The notes beneath the pieces are model-generated. The model had not been told where the DNA came from and made no database searches. It worked only from the letters and a program-made list of their open reading frames with translations. This document shows, piece after piece, positions 7,976-16,301 of a stretch of 64,000 bases of DNA (its first letter is position 1; every line of letters begins with the position of its first letter). This DNA is from Janthinobacterium sp051380875 (lineage in GTDB: Bacteria; Pseudomonadota; Gammaproteobacteria; Burkholderiales; Burkholderiaceae_D), in NCBI RefSeq assembly GCF_051380875.1, contig NZ_JBNYXW010000016.1, positions 1 through 64,000 on the forward strand, given 5' to 3'. The translations under genes and the position numbers were made by a program.

Positions 7976-8893
7976 ATGCGGCGCTGGGTGCCTGGCGTGA
8001 GGCTGGAGTTTCCCGATTTGCCAGGCCAGCTGGCCTTTGAAACCTATGCCACCGACCTGGATTTGAGCCTGGTCAAGTTCGTGCGTTTTCGCAAGTCGTA
8101 TGACGAGAATGGCCAATTGCTGCGCGAAACGCAGCTCGATGCCCAGGGCGGGGAGCTGCGCGGCGGCGCGCTGTTTTACAACAATGGCCAGCTCAAGCAG
8201 AAGGTGACTCTGCTGCCGAACGGGCGCGACAGCGTCTCGGAAAGCTATCACGAGAATGGCCAGCTGATGCATCGCATCACCTATCACGGCGAGCAGATGG
8301 CCGATGGTGAATATGTGTCGTATGGGGCGAATGGCAAGGTCAGCAGCCGCTCGTTCTTAAAAGGCGGCAAGATGCACGGCTTGCAGGAAGTGTTTTACGC
8401 CGATGGCAAATTATTCCAGCGCGGCAACTTCGTCAAGGATCAGTACGAGGGCGAAGTCGTGACCCTGGCCGAGGATGGCAAGGTGCTCGCCAGCAAGGTG
8501 TGGCGCCATGGCGAGCCGGATGGCTGGTCGTTTGACAGTCATGATAATGGTCAAATGGCGCAAAAGGCGCTGTACCGCAAGGGCAAGCTGCTGAGCATGC
8601 AAAAGTGGGGCCGCAATGGCCTGCCCAGCAGTGCCTGGCAGAAAGACGCACAGGGGCGCGAGCAGGGCGATGTGAGCGAGTGGTATGACAACGGCGAGCG
8701 CGCCAGCGTCATCCCCATGCTCGATGGCCAGCGCCACGGCTTGCAGCGGCTGTGGCATGGCGATGGCACGCTGCAACAGATCGTGCCGTATGAACATGGC
8801 AAGAAGCAGGGCGTCGAGCGCCACTGGGACCAGCGCGGCCAGCTGGTGCTGGAGCAAACGTGGCAGGCTGGGCAGCTAATGCCTGCCGGCTAG
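7976..8893 (+). CDS. MORN_2/YwqK-type repeat protein
   Basis: 305 residues built of about a dozen repeats of the form Y-x-NGQL-x (for example YDENGQLLRETQL, FYNNGQLKQKVTL, YHENGQLMHRITY, WYDNGERASV). This is the MORN_2 pattern found in YwqK-like proteins, which some databases call antitoxins of a toxin system without clear proof. No partner toxin is visible. No signal peptide is evident from ATG 7976, and there is no good ribosome binding site. Another ATG at 7936 opens a different frame (MKNQHTLRTPPVRDAALGAW) that dies after about 34 codons, so a shifted or alternative start is possible. Function unknown. Confidence 0.75.
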   Translation: MRRWVPGVRLEFPDLPGQLAFETYATDLDLSLVKFVRFRKSYDENGQLLRETQLDAQGGELRGGALFYNNGQLKQKVTLLPNGRDSVSESYHENGQLMHRITYHGEQMADGEYVSYGANGKVSSRSFLKGGKMHGLQEVFYADGKLFQRGNFVKDQYEGEVVTLAEDGKVLASKVWRHGEPDGWSFDSHDNGQMAQKALYRKGKLLSMQKWGRNGLPSSAWQKDAQGREQGDVSEWYDNGERASVIPMLDGQRHGLQRLWHGDGTLQQIVPYEHGKKQGVERHWDQRGQLVLEQTWQAGQLMPAG

Positions 8894-8991
8894 CGGGAAG
8901 TGTGCAGAGGGGGCGGCCCAGCCGTTGCAGGTATCATGTAGGGATTGCGGCCCGCCAGCAGGCGCGAAGCCGGATCTGATAACTGGAGGCA

Positions 8992-9486
8992 ATGGTGGTG
9001 GAAGCGGAAGTATCGGCGGTGGCCAAGGCGCAGAGCCTGGCCCTGCAAAACATGCGCGTCGTCATGCGCGCAGCGCAGCGGCACTCGGCGCAGATCGAGA
9101 AGCAGTGCGGCGTGTCGGGCGCGCAATTGTGGGTGATGCAGGAATTGCTGGAACGGCCCGGTCTGCGCATGGGCGAACTGGCTGGCAAGATGTCCATCCA
9201 CCAGACGACGGCCAGCAATCTGGTCGAGGCGCTGGTGAAAAAAGCCTTTGTGCGCAAGGCGCGCGACCAGCCCGATCAGCGCGTGGTGACGCTGACCCTG
9301 ACGGCGGACGGCCAGGCCGTGATCGCCCGCGCGCCGCAGCCGGCCCGCGGCTTGCTGCCCGGTGCGCTGGCCCAGCTGGACGCCGACAGCCTGGCGCACC
9401 TGAACCAGGGCCTGGGCGCCTTGCTGGCCGTGATCGCTCCCGACGACCGCCAGGCTGGCCTGCAGCCATTTCCCTTTACGATGTAG
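8992..9486 (+). CDS. MarR family transcriptional regulator
   Basis: 164 residues from ATG 8992, with a strong GGAGG at 8985. The winged helix is seen as LWVMQELLERPGLRMGELAG, then the recognition helix IHQTTASNLVEALVKKAFV, then the wing ARDQPDQRVVTLTLTADGQA. This is the typical MarR order. Such dimers repress nearby genes and let go on binding small phenolic or oxidant ligands. The 3' end overlaps the convergent chloride channel gene by 11 bases; no obvious divergent target exists, so its regulon is unknown. Confidence 0.85.
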   Translation: MVVEAEVSAVAKAQSLALQNMRVVMRAAQRHSAQIEKQCGVSGAQLWVMQELLERPGLRMGELAGKMSIHQTTASNLVEALVKKAFVRKARDQPDQRVVTLTLTADGQAVIARAPQPARGLLPGALAQLDADSLAHLNQGLGALLAVIAPDDRQAGLQPFPFTM

Positions 9487-10810
9487 TTTCCCGGCTGGCC
9501 TGCGGCAGCCGTTGTAGCTGCAATTGCGCCAGCGCGCCGTACAGCGGTTCGCTGAGCACGCGTGACACCGTGCTGGCCACCACGGCGCAGGCCATCAGGC
9601 TGAGCACCATGCCGTGGCCATCGACCATTTCCATGACAATGATGAAGGCCGTCAGCGGCGCCTGCGTGGCGGCGGCCAGGAAGCCCACCATGCCCAGCGC
9701 GATCAGGGCCGGCGCGTGCGGGTAGTGCAGCAGTTGCGCAATGTCATGCCCGATGCCGGCGCCGATGGCCAGGGACGGGGCAAAGATGCCTGCTGGCACG
9801 CCCGACCAGACGGTCAGCCAGGTGGCCACATACTTGAAGGCAACAAAGGCGGGCGAGGCCTCACTTGCCCCGTCCAGCATGGCGCGCGTGGCTACCGTGC
9901 CGCTGCCGAACGTGGCGCCATGACTGGCGATGCCGATGGCCGCCACAGCCAAGCCGCACACGGCGGCAAACAGCACTGGCCGGCCCTTGCGCCAGGCGGA
10001 TAACTTTCCCAGCGGATTGCCCCGGCTTGAGGCCAGCAGCAGCCGCGCGAACAGGCCGCCTGCCACGCCGGCGACTAAAGTCACCAGCAGGCCGGGCAGG
10101 GCCAGCGCCAGGCCGATGGGGCCAGGATGGATGATGCCGAAGTGCGTGGCGTTGCCGTGGATGGACACCGCCATCATACCGGCCAGCACGATGCCGGCGA
10201 CGATGAGGCCGCTGTTGCGCTGCTCCGGCGAGCGCGACAGTTCCTCGATGGCGAACATGACGCCAGCGAGCGGCGTATTGAAGGCCGCCGCGATGCCGGC
10301 TGCGCCGCCCGCCACCAGCAGCGAATGGGCGCTCACTTGCGAGTGGCGCGGCAGCCATCGGCGCGCGGCCAGCATCACGCCGGCAGCGATCTGCACGGAG
10401 GGCCCTTCGCGCCCCAGCGACAAGCCCCCCAGCATGCCGCCCGCCGTCAACACGATCTTCGCAGCGCTGAGTTTCAATGAGACGAACAGCGAGCGCTGCT
10501 CCGGCGCCACGGCCGGGTCGAGCGTGGCCATCACTTGCGGGATGCCGGAACCGGCCGCGCCGATCGCATAGCGGCGCGTCAGCCAGACCAGCAGGGCGGC
10601 GCAGGCCGGTGTCCACAGCAGGGCAAACCACCAGGCCTTGCCGTTAAAAAACAGAAAACAATCGAGCGCTGTTTCCGCCAGCCAGGTAAATCCCACGACG
10701 ACGAGGCCGGCGATGGCGGCCATGCCGACCACGACGGCGCGCGACCACCACAGGCGCGGGTTGGCAAATTCATGCTTGAAGGCAGAGGGAATATCGTGCA
10801 AATGCTTCAT
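9476..10810 (-). CDS. ClC-family chloride channel/antiporter
   Basis: 444 residues, the usual size of a bacterial ClC without CBS domains. Selectivity-filter motifs are present in order: GSGIPQV (near 88), GREGPSVQ with the gating glutamate (near 133), FNTPLAGVMFAIEELSRS (the EE pair corresponds to the internal proton glutamate region) and GVPAGIFAPSLAIGAGIG (near 343). Keeping both gating and internal glutamates suggests a Cl-/H+ exchanger rather than a pure channel (inference). These work in acid resistance or chloride balance in the inner membrane. It lies next to NhaR and TerC genes, all tied to ion or pH balance. Confidence 0.85.
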   Translation of the reverse strand: MKHLHDIPSAFKHEFANPRLWWSRAVVVGMAAIAGLVVVGFTWLAETALDCFLFFNGKAWWFALLWTPACAALLVWLTRRYAIGAAGSGIPQVMATLDPAVAPEQRSLFVSLKLSAAKIVLTAGGMLGGLSLGREGPSVQIAAGVMLAARRWLPRHSQVSAHSLLVAGGAAGIAAAFNTPLAGVMFAIEELSRSPEQRNSGLIVAGIVLAGMMAVSIHGNATHFGIIHPGPIGLALALPGLLVTLVAGVAGGLFARLLLASSRGNPLGKLSAWRKGRPVLFAAVCGLAVAAIGIASHGATFGSGTVATRAMLDGASEASPAFVAFKYVATWLTVWSGVPAGIFAPSLAIGAGIGHDIAQLLHYPHAPALIALGMVGFLAAATQAPLTAFIIVMEMVDGHGMVLSLMACAVVASTVSRVLSEPLYGALAQLQLQRLPQASRETTS

Positions 10811-10954
10811 TGCGGCAAGTCCTGGGAGGGGCGCGCAGGGCGTCGGGGAGGGGTGCCATTATAAAGCTATATTTGTCCGAATGTATTTTTCTGTTTTATT
10901 TCCGGGCAGCTGGCGACAGCAGGTTCGCCTGCGCCAGTTGCCGCGCTGGCCAGG

Positions 10955-11866
10955 CTAGCCGGGCTTTGATCCGAACAACTCGCGCCGCGCGCTCTGGCTG
11001 ATGGCGATGGTGGCCGGGTGGCTCAAACGCCGCTCCGTGGTGATCGCATAGACTTGCTCGACCAGGCTGTCGACGCGCCCCAGCGCCACCACGGCGTGCT
11101 GTTCGCAGACCTGGGGTGCGATCACGGTGGGCGCAAAGAACAGGCCGGCGCCGGACTGGCCAAACGCCTTCATCATGGCGCTGTCGTCGAATTCGCCGAC
11201 GATGCGCGGGTGCAGATTGTTTTCGCTGAGCCACTGCAGCAAGCGCCCGTAGATGGCAAAGTCTTCGCCCGGCAGCAGCAGCGGGGCGCGGTCCAGGCAC
11301 TGGGGGAACTCGCCTGTCAGCGTGGCGGCCAGTGCCTTTGTTCCGAACAGGGTCATGCCGCTTTCGCCCAGCAAGTGATTGAAGCCGCGCACGCTCAAAT
11401 GGGCCGGCATGGGGCGGTCGGCGATGATCAGGTCGAGCCGGTGCACGGCCAGGTCTGCCAGCAGGCTGGCCAGCCGTCCTTCGCGGCAAATTATGCGCAG
11501 CGGTTCGGCCAGGCCCAGCGCTGGCGCCACCAGGCGGCAGGCGATCAGTTTCGAGACCGAATCGGCGCAGCCGACGCGAAAGGTCGTGGTGGTGGTGCGC
11601 GACTGGTCGCGCACGATTTCCAGCAACTCATCGCCGGCGCTGAAAATTTCTTCCGCATGGCTGAGGATGCGCCTGCCCGTGTCCGTCAACTCAAGGTTGC
11701 GCCCGCTGCGGCGGAACAGTTCCACGCCCAGCGTATCGGCAAAGTCGCCCAGCTGGCCGGAGATCGATTGCGGCGTCAGGTGCAGCTGCTCGGCCGCGCG
11801 AGCGATGCTGCCCGTCTTGGCCACCATCCAGAAATAACGCAGGTGCTTGAAGTTGAGTGTGGACAT
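10955..11866 (-). CDS. nhaR: LysR-type regulator, NhaR-like
   Basis: 303 residues. The N-terminal winged HTH starts NFKHLRYFWMVAKTGSIARA, and the form with FWMVAKTGSIARAAEQLHLTPQSIS is characteristic of NhaR, the activator of Na+/H+ antiporter genes. The effector domain runs from about residue 95 (TFRVGCADSVSKLIACRLV) to the end. It is divergent from the TerC gene with a 160-base gap holding repeated TTCGAT boxes. No nhaA gene is next to it, so the local target may be the TerC transporter or the ClC gene downstream. The symbol is by similarity only. Confidence 0.75.
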   Translation of the reverse strand: MSTLNFKHLRYFWMVAKTGSIARAAEQLHLTPQSISGQLGDFADTLGVELFRRSGRNLELTDTGRRILSHAEEIFSAGDELLEIVRDQSRTTTTTFRVGCADSVSKLIACRLVAPALGLAEPLRIICREGRLASLLADLAVHRLDLIIADRPMPAHLSVRGFNHLLGESGMTLFGTKALAATLTGEFPQCLDRAPLLLPGEDFAIYGRLLQWLSENNLHPRIVGEFDDSAMMKAFGQSGAGLFFAPTVIAPQVCEQHAVVALGRVDSLVEQVYAITTERRLSHPATIAISQSARRELFGSKPG

Positions 11867-11888
11867 GATTTTTATTGGTTTTTAATTA

Positions 11889-11934
11889 ATCGAATTATTC
11901 GATGTGTAGTGCAATTATATTCGATTTGTTCGAT
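11889..11934. promoter_or_regulatory. TTCGAT repeat cluster between nhaR-like and terC genes
   Basis: A palindrome ATCGAA-TTA-TTCGAT (11889-11903) is followed by two more direct copies of TTCGAT at 11920-11925 and 11929-11934. It lies 23 bases upstream of the LysR start, within an AT-rich divergent promoter. Clustered half sites like this are typical of LysR autoregulation; that NhaR binds here is inference. Confidence 0.55.
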
Positions 11935-12026
11935 GTTTCAATTCAGCATATGATGGCTGCTTATCATTCATGCGGGGAGAACACCATGTGCTTCGTAGCA
12001 GACACAAGCAGTAGCGGAGGCCATCG

Positions 12027-12986
12027 ATGAACGGCCTGGAGAGTATTGCAACGGCGCCCATGTGGGCCGGCTTCATCCTTTTCGTGCTGCTGATGCTGGC
12101 GCTCGATTTATTCGTCTTCGGCGGCAACAAGGCGCACAAGGTGGGCGTCAAGGAAGCGGCGACCTGGTCGCTGGTGTGGGTCAGCCTGGCGATGCTGTTC
12201 AACGGCGGTCTGTGGTGGTATCTGAACGGCACGGCCGGTGCCGAGGTCGCCAACCAGAAGGCGCTGGAATTTTTTTCCGGCTACCTGATCGAGAAAGCGC
12301 TGTCGGTCGATAACGTCTTCGTCTTCCTGCTGATCTTCAGCGCCTTCCAGGTGCCGATCCAGTACCAGCGCCGGGTCTTGATTTATGGCGTGCTGGGCGC
12401 GATCGTCATGCGTGCCGTGATGATTTTGGCCGGTGCGTGGGTAGTGAGCGAGTTTAGCTGGGTGCTGTACCTGTTTGGCGCCTTCCTCTTGATTACCGGC
12501 ATGCGCATGCTGGTGGCGGCCGATGCCGAGCCGGACGTGGCGAACAACCCGGTGCTGCGCTTTGCCCGCCGCCACTTGCGGGTGGCTGACGGTGACCATG
12601 GCGAGCGTTTCTTTGTCGCCAAGGGTGGCTTGCGTTATGTCACGCCGCTGTTCCTGGTGCTGATCCTGATCGAGGTGACGGACTTGATTTTCGCGGTCGA
12701 TTCGATCCCGGCCATTTTCGCCATCACGACGGACCCGTTCATCGTCTTCACGTCGAACCTGTTCGCCATCATGGGACTGCGGGCGCTGTACTTCCTGCTG
12801 GTCGATGTGGCTGACCGTTTCCACATGCTCAAGTATGGCCTGGCGATGGTGCTGGTGTTTATCGGCGCAAAAATGCTGATCATGCCGTGGTACCACGTGC
12901 CCGTCGAAGCGTCGTTGCTGGTGGTGGCTGTCCTGATCGTTGCCAGCTGCGTGGCCAGCGTGTTCATCACCCGTAGCGAAAAGTAA
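12027..12986 (+). CDS. TerC family membrane protein, Alx-like
   Basis: 319 residues with a GGAGG ribosome site 5-10 bases before ATG 12027. About eight membrane helices. Family hallmarks are LEFFSGYLIEKALSVDNVFV (acidic residues in helix 2 to 3) and LILIEVTDLIFAVDSIPAIF near residue 220. Both place aspartates and glutamates in the membrane, as in the Alx/MntP-like manganese exporters. TerC proteins are linked to metal (Mn, Ca) export and tellurite resistance. The gene is divergent from nhaR and followed by a TerB-like gene. I see no yybP-ykoY riboswitch in the 160-base leader. Confidence 0.85.
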   Translation: MNGLESIATAPMWAGFILFVLLMLALDLFVFGGNKAHKVGVKEAATWSLVWVSLAMLFNGGLWWYLNGTAGAEVANQKALEFFSGYLIEKALSVDNVFVFLLIFSAFQVPIQYQRRVLIYGVLGAIVMRAVMILAGAWVVSEFSWVLYLFGAFLLITGMRMLVAADAEPDVANNPVLRFARRHLRVADGDHGERFFVAKGGLRYVTPLFLVLILIEVTDLIFAVDSIPAIFAITTDPFIVFTSNLFAIMGLRALYFLLVDVADRFHMLKYGLAMVLVFIGAKMLIMPWYHVPVEASLLVVAVLIVASCVASVFITRSEK

Positions 12987-12996
12987 AACAGTAGTA

Positions 12997-13026
12997 CGGC
13001 GCGCCCCGCATGGCGGTGGCGCGCCG
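12997..13026 (+). terminator. Hairpin after terC
   Basis: Perfect 9-base GC arms CGGCGCGCC (12997-13005) and GGCGCGCCG (13018-13026) lie between the TerC stop codon and the next gene. No T run, so it may attenuate rather than stop transcription into the TerB-like gene. Confidence 0.45.
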
Positions 13027-13056
13027 CTTGATCCATCACAATGAAAGAATGTAATT

Positions 13057-13458
13057 ATGCGTACCTACGAAGTAAACAGTCCCCAGGCAGCTGGACGTAT
13101 TTTGGCCCTGATGATGATCGTCGATGGCAACCTGGCCAGTGCCGAGCTGCAAGCGATGCACCGCAGCAAGATCCTTGAACATATCGAACTGGAGCCAGCC
13201 GCCTTCCAGCGCCTGCTGCAAGACCTGTGCGATGACATGCTGACCTCGACCGTGCATGGCGCCGTGCAACTGGGCAATGGCGTGATCGACAGCCTGCTGG
13301 AAGAAATTGATGATCCCGACCTGCGCCGCAAGCTGTTGCAGGCCATGTGGAAGATCGCCGATGCCGACGACTGGCTGGCCGATGGCGAAGCGGTCTTGCT
13401 GGCCCGCGCCAGCACTGCCTGGTCGGCGGAAACGAACTTCCGCCAGCATGCGGCTTGA
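13057..13458 (+). CDS. TerB-like domain protein
   Basis: 133 residues, all helical, with the features of TerB/DjlA-type domains: ILALMMIVDGNLASAELQAM near residue 15 and KIADADDWLADGEAVLLARA near residue 100. These are two acidic loops, D-G-x-L-x-x-x-E and D-D-x-L-x-x-x-E, that could bind a metal ion. The domain is often coded beside TerC, and here it lies 70 bases after one on the same strand. Likely cytoplasmic partner or metal sensor for the TerC system; exact role unknown. Confidence 0.75.
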   Translation: MRTYEVNSPQAAGRILALMMIVDGNLASAELQAMHRSKILEHIELEPAAFQRLLQDLCDDMLTSTVHGAVQLGNGVIDSLLEEIDDPDLRRKLLQAMWKIADADDWLADGEAVLLARASTAWSAETNFRQHAA

Positions 13459-13477
13459 TGCGGCTTGAGGCCTGACT

Positions 13478-13831
13478 TTACGCCGCCTTGTGCCCCATGG
13501 CAATCACGGCGGCGCCAGCCAAGGCCAGGCCCACGCCGGCGATGTCGGTCCAGGCGGGCGTGATGCCATCGACCAGCCACAGCCAGCCCAGCGCCGTGGC
13601 GATATAAATGGCGCCATACGTGGCATACACGCGGCCGCTGGCGGTTGGATGCAGGGTCAGCAGCCACACGAAGATCAACAGGCTGATGGCAGCCGGCAAC
13701 AGCAGCCAGGCGCTGCCCTTGTTGCTCAGCCACAGCATGGGCAGATAGCAGCCCAGCAGTTCGGCCACGGCCGTGACGGTAAACAGTCCGAAAGTGCGGG
13801 CCAGGCTGGTCCATTCGATGGCGTCGTTCAT
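13478..13831 (-). CDS. YnfA/UPF0060 family small membrane protein
   Basis: 117 residues from ATG 13831 (MNDAIEWTSLARTFGLFTVT); a longer in-frame reading from 14098 overlaps the divergent kinase gene and is rejected. Four membrane helices. Conserved marks are TAVAELLGCYLPMLWL, RVYATYGAIYIATALGWLWL and AWTDIAGVGLALAGAAVIAM. UPF0060/YnfA proteins resemble small multidrug resistance (SMR) transporters, and some export cationic dyes; the native substrate is unknown. Divergent from the glycerate kinase gene with a 90-base spacer. Confidence 0.85.
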   Translation of the reverse strand: MNDAIEWTSLARTFGLFTVTAVAELLGCYLPMLWLSNKGSAWLLLPAAISLLIFVWLLTLHPTASGRVYATYGAIYIATALGWLWLVDGITPAWTDIAGVGLALAGAAVIAMGHKAA

Positions 13832-13921
13832 GTCTTTCCTATCAGTAAGATTGCCGCCATTGTAGCCGCCAAGCGGCGCGGACACTGCTATGATCGAGTC
13901 CGGATCCCGGAGGAGAAAACA

Positions 13922-15190
13922 ATGACGACGACCCCAGCGCCGCGCGCCTTGCTGCAAGCTATGTTCAACGCGGCCATCGAAGCGGCGCAACCATCGCACT
14001 GCGTGCCGCCGCACCTGCCAGCCGTGCCGAAAGGGCGTTTGATCGTCATCGGCGCCGGCAAGGCTTCCGCCGCCATGGCGCATGCCGTGGAGCAGCACTG
14101 GCCGGGGCCGTTGTCAGGGCTGGTCGTCACGCGCTACGGTTATGCCGTGCCGTGCCAGCGCATCGAGATCGCCGAAGCGTCGCACCCTGTGCCGGACGCG
14201 GCCGGCATGGAGGCGGCGCGGCGCATGCTCGAACTGGTCAGCAAGCTGCAGGCCGACGATACGGTGCTGTGCCTGATCTCGGGTGGCGGCTCGTCGCTGC
14301 TGGCCTTGCCCCTGGAGGGCATCAGCCTGGAAGACAAGCAAGAGTTGAACCGCGCCCTGCTGGCATCGGGCGCCACTATCGGCGAAATGAATTGCGTGCG
14401 TCGCCATTTGTCCGCCATCAAGGGGGGGCGCCTGGCGGCCGCCTGCCATCCGGCGCAAGTGATTACGTTGGCGATTTCCGACGTGCCCGGCGACAAGCTG
14501 GGCGATATCGCCTCCGGCCCCACGGTGGCCGACGCCACCACCTGCGACGATGCGCTGGCCATCGTGCGCCGCTATGGCATGGCATTGCCGGATACTATAC
14601 GCGCGGCGCTGGAAAGCGGGCGCGGCGAATCGGTCAAGCCAGGTGATCCGCACCTGGCGCAGACGCAAACGACCTTGATTGCCACGCCGCAGCTGGCCTT
14701 GGAAGCGGCCGCTGCCGTGGCGCGCGCGGCCGGCATCACGCCGTATATATTAGGCGACAGCCTGGAAGGCGAGGCGCGCGACGTGGGCACCGTCATGGCC
14801 GGCATCGCGCGGCAAACCTCCTTGCGGGGCCAGCCGTTTCCCGCGCCGTGCGTGCTGTTGTCGGGCGGCGAAACGACGGTCACCGTGCGTGGCAAGGGAC
14901 GAGGCGGGCGCAACGTGGAATTCCTGCTGGCGCTGGGCATCGCGCTCGATGGCGAGCCGGGCATTCATGCACTGGCCGGCGACACGGATGGCGTCGATGG
15001 ACAGGAAGAGATCGCCGGTGCGTATCTGGCGCCCGACACCCTGCAGCGCGCCTGGGCGCTGGGCGTCAAGCCTCGCGACAGCCTGGACAACAACGATGGC
15101 CACGGTTTCTTCCAGGCGCTGGGAGATAGTGTGATCACTGGCCCGACATTGACCAATGTCAATGATTTCCGGGCCATCTTGATTACCTGA
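13922..15190 (+). CDS. Glycerate 2-kinase (MOFRL type)
   Basis: 422 residues. ATG 13922 is preceded by AGGAG at 13911. The DUF4147/MOFRL enzymes phosphorylate D-glycerate to 2-phosphoglycerate with ATP. Visible motifs are GRLIVIGAGKASAAMAHA (N-terminal nucleotide-type loop), CLISGGGSSLLALPLEG, NCVRRHLSAIKGGRLA, and in the C-terminal MOFRL part LLSGGETTVTVRGKGRGGRN followed by AGDTDGVDGQEEIAGAY. The enzyme feeds glycerate from glyoxylate, tartrate or serine breakdown into glycolysis. It stands alone; no tartronate semialdehyde reductase is adjacent. Confidence 0.9.
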   Translation: MTTTPAPRALLQAMFNAAIEAAQPSHCVPPHLPAVPKGRLIVIGAGKASAAMAHAVEQHWPGPLSGLVVTRYGYAVPCQRIEIAEASHPVPDAAGMEAARRMLELVSKLQADDTVLCLISGGGSSLLALPLEGISLEDKQELNRALLASGATIGEMNCVRRHLSAIKGGRLAAACHPAQVITLAISDVPGDKLGDIASGPTVADATTCDDALAIVRRYGMALPDTIRAALESGRGESVKPGDPHLAQTQTTLIATPQLALEAAAAVARAAGITPYILGDSLEGEARDVGTVMAGIARQTSLRGQPFPAPCVLLSGGETTVTVRGKGRGGRNVEFLLALGIALDGEPGIHALAGDTDGVDGQEEIAGAYLAPDTLQRAWALGVKPRDSLDNNDGHGFFQALGDSVITGPTLTNVNDFRAILIT

Positions 15191-15192
15191 GT

Positions 15193-16206
15193 TTAGAATC
15201 CTTCCAGCACGATCTTGCCCCTGGCCGTATTGCTTTCCAGCAGCGCGTGCGCGCGTTTCAGATTCGCCGCATTGATCGTGCCGAAGCGCTCGGCCAGGGT
15301 GGTCTTGATGACGCCTGCGTCGACCAGCTGCGCCAGTTCTTCCAGCAGCTCGTGCTGCTTGAGCATGTCGGCCGTCTGGAACAGCGAGCGGGTAAACATC
15401 AATTCCCAGTGCAGCGACACGCTCTTGCCCTTGAACTTGCGCACGTCGATGTGCTCGGGGTCGTCGATCAGGGCGAACTTGCCTTGCGGCGCGATCAGTT
15501 CGACGATCTGGTCGAAATGCTGGTCGGTCTGGTTCAGGCTGATCACATAATCGACGGGCGGCAAGCCCAGGCGCGTCATTTCCTGCGCCAGCGGCAGGCT
15601 GTGGTCGATCACGTGGTGGGCGCCCAGTTCCTGCACCCAGGCCGAGGTTTCCGCGCGCGATGCCGTGCCGATGATGGTCACGTTCGTCAATTGCCGCGCC
15701 AGCTGCAGCAGCACGGAACCGACGCCGCCGGCCGCGCCGATCACCAGCAAGGACTTGCCGGCAACGCTCTTGTCGCGGCTGATCTGCAGGCGGTCGAACA
15801 GCAATTCCCAGGCGGTAATTGCCGTCAAGGGCAAGGCGGCGGCGGGGGCGAAGTCGAGGCTGGCCGGCATGTGGCCGACGATGCGCTCATCGACCAGCTG
15901 GAACTCGCTATTGCTGCCGGGGCGGTTGATGGCGCCAGCGTACCAGACCTTGTCGCCCACCTGGAACAGCGTCACGTCGGGGCCGATGGCGGTGACGACG
16001 CCGGCCGCATCCCAGCCCAGCACTTCCGCCTGGCCATCCTTCGGCTGGCGGTTCTTGCGTATCTTGGTATCGACGGGATTGACGGAGATGGCGTGCACGG
16101 CGACGAGCAGGTCGCGGCCCGTGGCGACGGGCGTGGGCAGTTCGATGTCGAGCAGGGCGTGCGTATCGGTGATGGGCAGGCTGTGGTGGTAGGCGATGGC
16201 TTTCAT
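15193..16206 (-). CDS. Zinc-type alcohol dehydrogenase / quinone oxidoreductase family protein
   Basis: 337 residues from ATG 16206 (MKAIAYHHSLPITDTHALLD), where the family starts; an upstream in-frame ATG at 16287 lies in the regulator promoter and is rejected. It is a medium-chain dehydrogenase/reductase. The N-terminal GroES-like domain has VHAISVNPVDTKIR and VLGWDAAGVV; the Rossmann fold has LLVIGAAGGVGSVLLQLARQ near 160. Catalytic zinc ligands are not evident, so it is more likely an NADPH-dependent quinone or enone reductase. It is divergent from a LysR regulator, which probably controls it. The stop lies 2 bases from the convergent kinase stop. Confidence 0.85.
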   Translation of the reverse strand: MKAIAYHHSLPITDTHALLDIELPTPVATGRDLLVAVHAISVNPVDTKIRKNRQPKDGQAEVLGWDAAGVVTAIGPDVTLFQVGDKVWYAGAINRPGSNSEFQLVDERIVGHMPASLDFAPAAALPLTAITAWELLFDRLQISRDKSVAGKSLLVIGAAGGVGSVLLQLARQLTNVTIIGTASRAETSAWVQELGAHHVIDHSLPLAQEMTRLGLPPVDYVISLNQTDQHFDQIVELIAPQGKFALIDDPEHIDVRKFKGKSVSLHWELMFTRSLFQTADMLKQHELLEELAQLVDAGVIKTTLAERFGTINAANLKRAHALLESNTARGKIVLEGF

Positions 16207-16301
16207 ATGCTTCCTTGTTGAGTCGATACCGTATGATGGTGCTATTTCCGCCCAAGAAAAAGAGGGCGCGTACCGAAACACTTTCAAAGGAATGCTGAAA
16301 A

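Noticed and set aside
8925..9725. 266-residue + strand ORF covering marR
   Set aside because: Shadow frame of the well-supported MarR and ClC genes; composition is Gly/Arg-rich with no domain.
11867..12026. yybP-ykoY manganese riboswitch before terC
   Set aside because: The leader is short and lacks the conserved paired elements; the TTCGAT repeats explain the region better.
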